Below, one piece after another: positions 7,201 through 8,632 of a stretch of DNA of 8,632 bases. The notes beneath the pieces were generated by a model. It worked only from the letters and a program-made list of their open reading frames with translations, did no database searches and had not been told where the DNA came from. Position 1 is the first letter of the stretch. Each line of letters opens with the position of its first letter. Source of the stretch: Clostridia bacterium (lineage in GTDB: Bacteria > Bacillota_A > Clostridia > Christensenellales > Aristaeellaceae); the NCBI GenBank assembly GCA_017481065.1, contig JAFUPT010000001.1:1-8632 (forward strand), written 5' to 3'. Made by a program: the position numbers and the translations under genes.

Positions 7201-7793
7201 CGGAGCTGAAATACAACGCGGGCTTCCTGGAGGAGCTTGCCGAGCGCCCGGACCACGGCATGGAATACGATCAGAAGCTGGTGCGCATGGGCGGCCTGAT
7301 TGTGGAAAAGAAGACCAAGGCTGTCAAGAGCGGCATGATGGCGTTTCTGCAGCTGGAGGATATGTACGGCGTGACGGAGGTGCTGGTATTCCCGAAGATA
7401 TATGAGCGGCTCTCGAGCGCGCTGACCACGGATGAACCGGTGCTGCTGGTGGGCAAGCTCTCCGTGCGCGAGGACGAGGCCACGAAGCTCCTGCTGGAAA
7501 AGGTGTATCCCCTGCGGGAGGCTCCGGCGGAGGAGCACATGCGCTACAATGCGCCGAAGCGGCGGGAGCCTGCCGTGCGCAAGCTCTACCTCAAGCTCAG
7601 GAGCGACCAGCGGGCGCAGGTGCTGGGCGTCCTTGCCGAGACCCCGGGCCGGATTCCAGTTGTGCTGGTGGAATTTGCGCCCGACGGCACAAAGAAGGCC
7701 ATTCAGGCTCCGGAGAGCTATTGGGTGGACGAGGGTTACGACTTCGGAGCCCTGGCGAACATCATCGGCGCGGATTCCATTGTGCTGAGGTGA
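4299..7793 (+). CDS. dnaE: DNA polymerase III subunit alpha, DnaE type
   Basis: This 1164-residue protein is a replicative C-family DNA polymerase, acting at the fork on the sliding clamp; in Bacillota DnaE usually works with PolC, mainly in extending primers on the lagging strand. The N-terminal PHP domain (about 1-270) shows all expected metal-binding motifs: HLHT with H6 and H8, TDH at 38-40, E65, H84, and D202 with H204. The palm has GPGRGSGAGS and catalytic D396 and D398 (PDIDCD), with a third aspartate D546 in KMDFLGLRTL. Later come FNKSHAAAYA, an HhH region (YGLAGIKNLG), an internal clamp-binding motif QISLF at 914-918, an OB fold (about 990-1060) and a C-terminal domain ending in SIVLR. 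ATG 4299 starts the conserved MFAHLHLHTEYSLLDG; AAGGGAG at 4280-4286 lies 12 nt upstream. A TTG at 4242 would overlap the previous gene and is not favoured. No TTA, CTA or TCA codon is used. Confidence 0.97.
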   Translation: MFAHLHLHTEYSLLDGACRIKPLMKRLKELGMRSCAITDHGVMYGVLDFYRAAKAEGIHPVIGCEVYVCADMENKSGGFREQSHLILLCENQKGYENLSALVSEGWTRGFYYRPRVDYELLKKHSEGLICMSACLSGDIPKLLLDRRDNDARAMAQRYLDIFGRGNFFIEIQDHGIPEQKQVLPRLVKLAREMDIPLVCTNDCHYLEQADAEMQEILMCIQTGKTLEDENRMKMNSDQMYLKSEEEMLRVFPNFRDAIERTEEIAQRCHVEFEFGHTQLPRYPLPEGETDDRAYLRRLCEDGIRRLYGEERQDAWDRMNYELGVIENMGYVDYFLIVWDFIHYAKTHGVGVGPGRGSGAGSIVAYSLGITEIDPLKYNLLFERFLNPERISMPDIDCDFDYERRGQVIEYVKARYGEDHVAQIITFGTMAARGVLRDVGRVLGMSYQQTDLIAKMVPFELNMTLEKALKMNPELKAAYEGDPQVHKLVDMGRKLEGMPRNTSTHAAGVLITAKPVVDYLPLQMNDDVITTQFPMGDVEALGLLKMDFLGLRTLNVIMDTEQLVAENGGPVITNEDIPFDDPGVYEMISNGDTDGVFQLESAGMRAFLQNMRPESFEDIIAAISLYRPGPMDSIPRYIAGKEDPSSVKYLTPQLKPILDVTYGCMVYQEQVMQIVRDLAGYSMGRSDLVRRAMSKKKHDVMAEEKANFINGLEEDGKIIVPGCVRNGVPAQVAEQIFDEMTAFASYAFNKSHAAAYAVVAVQTAWLKLHYPEEFMAALMNSMTTNTTKIAYYIQSLRKKGISVLPPDVNASQGMFSVDIVDGVKCVRYGLAGIKNLGNTAIDDIVAEREANGPYTDLHDFITRNAGNSANKKAVESLIRAGAFDKLPGKRSQKLHVFEKAMDSANKQQKSVIAGQISLFDMGESVTRAPAPAFPDLKEFDKRVLLEMERETIGVFISGHPLDEYTQELSELKYNAGFLEELAERPDHGMEYDQKLVRMGGLIVEKKTKAVKSGMMAFLQLEDMYGVTEVLVFPKIYERLSSALTTDEPVLLVGKLSVREDEATKLLLEKVYPLREAPAEEHMRYNAPKRREPAVRKLYLKLRSDQRAQVLGVLAETPGRIPVVLVEFAPDGTKKAIQAPESYWVDEGYDFGALANIIGADSIVLR

Positions 7794-7820
7794 CCAAAGG
7801 GGCTCTGCCCCTTGGAACCC
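7784..7820 (+). repeat. Repeat A-like copy at the dnaE stop codon
   Basis: The sequence GCTGAGGTGAC (7784-7794), holding the last codons and stop of dnaE, is identical to 3652-3662 at the end of the lipoprotein gene. A hairpin CCAAAGGGGC-TCT-GCCCCTTGG (7794-7815, one bulged A) and GGAACCCC follow, resembling the second hairpin of repeat A at 3695-3720. The first hairpin of repeat A is missing here. Confidence 0.65.
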
Positions 7821-7822
7821 CG

Positions 7823-7845
7823 GCAGGGGAAATGATTTCCCCTGC
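7823..7845. repeat. 10-bp perfect hairpin behind dnaE
   Basis: GCAGGGGAAA (7823-7832) pairs exactly with TTTCCCCTGC (7836-7845) around the loop TGA. It lies between the repeat A-like hairpin and the dnaE terminator, the same order as at 3732-3759 behind the lipoprotein gene. Confidence 0.6.
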
Positions 7846-7857
7846 ACCCCTCTGAAT

Positions 7858-7889
7858 AAAAATCGTGCCGGATGGCGGCACGATTTTTT
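7858..7889 (+). terminator. Intrinsic terminator of dnaE
   Basis: Bases 7858-7870 pair perfectly with 7876-7888 (13 bp, core ATCGTGCCG/CGGCACGAT) around the 5-nt loop GATGG. The 3' side is a run of six T (7884-7889). It is the only clear terminator for the + strand between the kinase promoter and here, so kinase, lipoprotein, comEA-like gene and dnaE could share read-through transcription. The A/T flanks may allow activity in both directions. Confidence 0.92.
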
Positions 7890-7909
7890 GATATACGGAA
7901 GAAACCAAT

Positions 7910-7953
7910 GCCTCCCCTGCGCGAGGGGAGGCGGCCCGAAGGGCCGGAGGGGT
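7910..7953. repeat. Repeat B, copy 2 (double GC hairpin)
   Basis: GCCTCCCCT (7910-7918) pairs with AGGGGAGGC (7924-7932), followed by GGCCC-GAA-GGGCC (7933-7945) and GGAGGGGT. Bases 7924-7953 are identical to 3809-3838 in the same orientation. It sits just past the dnaE terminator, so it is probably not part of the dnaE message. Confidence 0.85.
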
Positions 7954-8194
7954 TGTCGCCCTGCGGAGGCGCGGCAGTGTGCGCCCGCCTGGAAAATACC
8001 GCTGCTCAAACGAACATTTGAACTCTTTTCAGGGGGGAATATCCGGGAACTTTCCGAATTGGAAAATGAAAAAACGAATACTATTTGACAATTAAAATTG
8101 AAATGTTCGGATTTTTGAGAGGCTTACACGCTGCCGTGCGTTTTATGGAATATGTCCCTACAAAGCGATGTACACGGAGCCGGGCGTTTTATTG
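7954..8194. other. Gene-free stretch turning AT-rich, no gene seen
   Basis: Nothing here has a credible coding signature. The first part is GC-rich repeat DNA, including 7977-7989, the inverted match to the palindromic repeat at 1196-1208. From about 8010 the DNA becomes AT-rich. CGAACATTTGAA (8011-8022) and TTGAAATGTTCG (8098-8109) are inverted copies at 11 of 12 positions. A perfect TTGACA lies at 8085-8090 but lacks a good -10 box at 16-18 bp. A small hairpin CACG-CTGC-CGTG is at 8127-8138. Confidence 0.6.
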
Positions 8195-8227
8195 CAGAAA
8201 AAGCTGCCGCGAGGGGGCTTTTTTCTG
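8195..8227 (+). terminator. Terminator-like hairpin upstream of the rpsJ promoter
   Basis: CAGAAAAAGC (8195-8204) pairs with the GCTTTTTTCTG stretch (8217-8227) with one bulged T. An inner CC-GCGA-GG (8207-8214) forms a GNRA-type tetraloop; one G-G mismatch interrupts the stem. The six T (8219-8224) lie in the 3' arm. It could end read-through from upstream or the 3' end of a short RNA. The strong A/T symmetry makes it plausible on both strands. Confidence 0.6.
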
Positions 8228-8269
8228 TTAATTGTTTGAGAAAAAAGGCGCTTTTTCGTGCGTTTTAAC

Positions 8270-8306
8270 AAAAAACGGGGTTCGGTTATTTGAAAAAATC
8301 GGGGTT
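8270..8306. repeat. Tandem A6-CGGGGTT boxes at the rpsJ promoter
   Basis: AAAAAACGGGGTT (8270-8282) recurs as AAAAAATCGGGGTT (8293-8306), 23 bp apart, about two helical turns. The second box covers the end of the -35 element and part of the spacer, the first the upstream region. They could be protein binding sites or only A-tract promoter context. Confidence 0.4.
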
Positions 8307-8318
8307 TTGAGGTATAAT
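8290..8318 (+). promoter_or_regulatory. Sigma-A-type promoter of rpsJ / S10 operon
   Basis: TTGAAA (8290-8295, 5 of 6 to consensus) and a perfect TATAAT (8313-8318) are separated by exactly 17 bp, with A-tracts upstream that could act as UP elements. The predicted start is near 8325, giving a leader of about 213 nt before rpsJ. It shows that the S10 operon has its own promoter here and does not depend on read-through from tuf. Confidence 0.88.
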
Positions 8319-8324
8319 AGACAA

Positions 8325-8537
8325 GTCGTGTGTCGGGGATTTCTGCGCGGAAATGCCGGTAACTTGCAGAGAGGTGAAGCGCGCACGATCAGGGATGAAC
8401 CGGAAGATTGCGGCCCAGCCGGTAACTTCCGGGGACCAGTCCGCATCAATCGGACGACGGAGCTCATGCCCGTCGAAAGAAAAAATAATAAAACACGCCC
8501 GGCAGCGTGTGCATGAGTTCAAACAGGAGGAAAGACA
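8325..8537 (+). promoter_or_regulatory. Structured 5' leader of rpsJ, candidate autoregulatory RNA
   Basis: The leader has a series of non-overlapping helices. P1 is TGCGCG/CGCGCA (8344-8349 with 8380-8385). P2 is CCGGAAG/CTTCCGG (8400-8406 with 8426-8432) enclosing CGGC-CCA-GCCG (8411-8421). P3 is GTCCG/CGGAC (8439-8443 with 8451-8455). P4 is a 10-bp stem (8460-8469 with 8511-8520, one G-U), with the hairpin ACACGC/GCGTGT (8493-8498 with 8505-8510) directly stacked on its 3' arm. The 11-mer GCCGGTAACTT occurs twice (8355-8365 and 8418-8428). P4 ends 4 nt before the ribosome binding site AGGAGG (8525-8530). S10-operon leaders bind L4 in Escherichia coli; control here is inferred and no known family was matched. 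No intrinsic terminator is seen, so control would more likely act on translation. Confidence 0.55.
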
Positions 8538-8632
8538 ATGGCCAACCAGAAGATCCGCATCAAGCTGAAGGCTTACGAGCACAGCATCATCGACCAGAGC
8601 GCAGCCCGCATCGTAGAAACTGCGAAGCGCAC
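8538..8632 (+). CDS. rpsJ: 30S ribosomal protein S10, N-terminal part (3' end outside window)
   Basis: S10 is a protein of the 30S subunit head and, with NusB, a transcription antitermination factor (NusE). The 31 codons present read [18 protein letters not shown] followed by [13 protein letters not shown], the conserved S10 N-terminus; the full protein is about 103 residues. ATG 8538 is supported by AGGAGG at 8525-8530, 7 nt upstream. rpsJ is normally the first gene of the S10 operon (rpsJ-rplC-rplD-rplW and on), so the rest of that operon should follow the window. It has its own promoter and a long structured leader. Its single visible valine codon is GTA, as favoured in tuf. Confidence 0.96.
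   Translation, partial: MANQKIRIKLKAYEHSIIDQSAARIVETAKR

Noticed and set aside
4098..8009. A very long open frame of about 1300 codons on the minus strand across dnaE
   Set aside because: It is in codon register with dnaE and exists only because dnaE uses no TTA, CTA or TCA codons, which read as stops on the other strand. Its translation is low-complexity, rich in His, Leu and Ala, has no recognisable domain, and the + strand encodes a complete DnaE.
7888..8088. Open frame of 66 codons behind dnaE
   Set aside because: It covers terminator sequence and repeat B, and its translation reflects the repeat rather than a protein.
8466..8516. Possible 16-codon leader peptide in the rpsJ leader (MPVERKNNKTRPAACA)
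   Set aside because: The GGAG before it is only 3 nt from the ATG, and the sequence is better explained by the P4 stem, whose arms contain both its start and stop. A leader peptide cannot be fully excluded.

Overview
The window looks like the chromosome of a spore-forming, GC-rich member of the Bacillota (class Clostridia, probably an uncultured gut-type lineage). The evidence is a Clostridia-style elongation factor Tu, a TGS/uridine-kinase-type nucleoside kinase, a YhcN/YlaJ-family sporulation lipoprotein with a forespore sigma-G-like promoter, a DnaE with an apparently intact PHP domain, strong AGGAGG ribosome binding sites and GC-rich hairpin repeats between genes. No phage, IS, CRISPR, tRNA or rRNA sequence was recognised. 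All genes are on the + strand.

Layout: 1-941 is the 3' part of tuf, closed by a strong intrinsic terminator. 942-1381 carries a run of hairpins (two more terminator-like structures and palindromic repeats) and ends in an extended -10 promoter for a nucleoside kinase (1382-3037). Next come a small lipoprotein gene (3098-3661), a composite GC-rich repeat region (3652-3851), a short ComEA-like membrane helix-hairpin-helix protein (3904-4251) and dnaE (4299-7793). Behind dnaE the same kind of composite repeat recurs, now with a strong terminator inside it (7794-7953). An AT-rich gene-free stretch and another terminator-like hairpin follow. The window ends with a near-consensus promoter, a structured 5' leader of about 210 nt and the first 31 codons of rpsJ, the usual first gene of the S10 operon.

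The two ends belong together: tuf normally ends the str operon (rpsL-rpsG-fusA-tuf) and in many Bacillota the S10 operon follows directly. Here about 7.6 kb of unrelated genes (nucleotide salvage, spore lipoprotein, DNA-binding membrane protein, replicative polymerase) lies between them, isolated by terminators. tuf and the rpsJ fragment share a highly-expressed codon style (valine mostly GTA), while the genes between prefer GTG.

The points most worth following up are the structured rpsJ leader with its own promoter (candidate autoregulatory RNA), the recurring composite repeats that begin at the stop codons of two unrelated genes, the sigma-G-like promoter, and the break in the str-S10 supercluster. 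I did not find a clearly new multi-gene system; the novelty is in the non-coding DNA.
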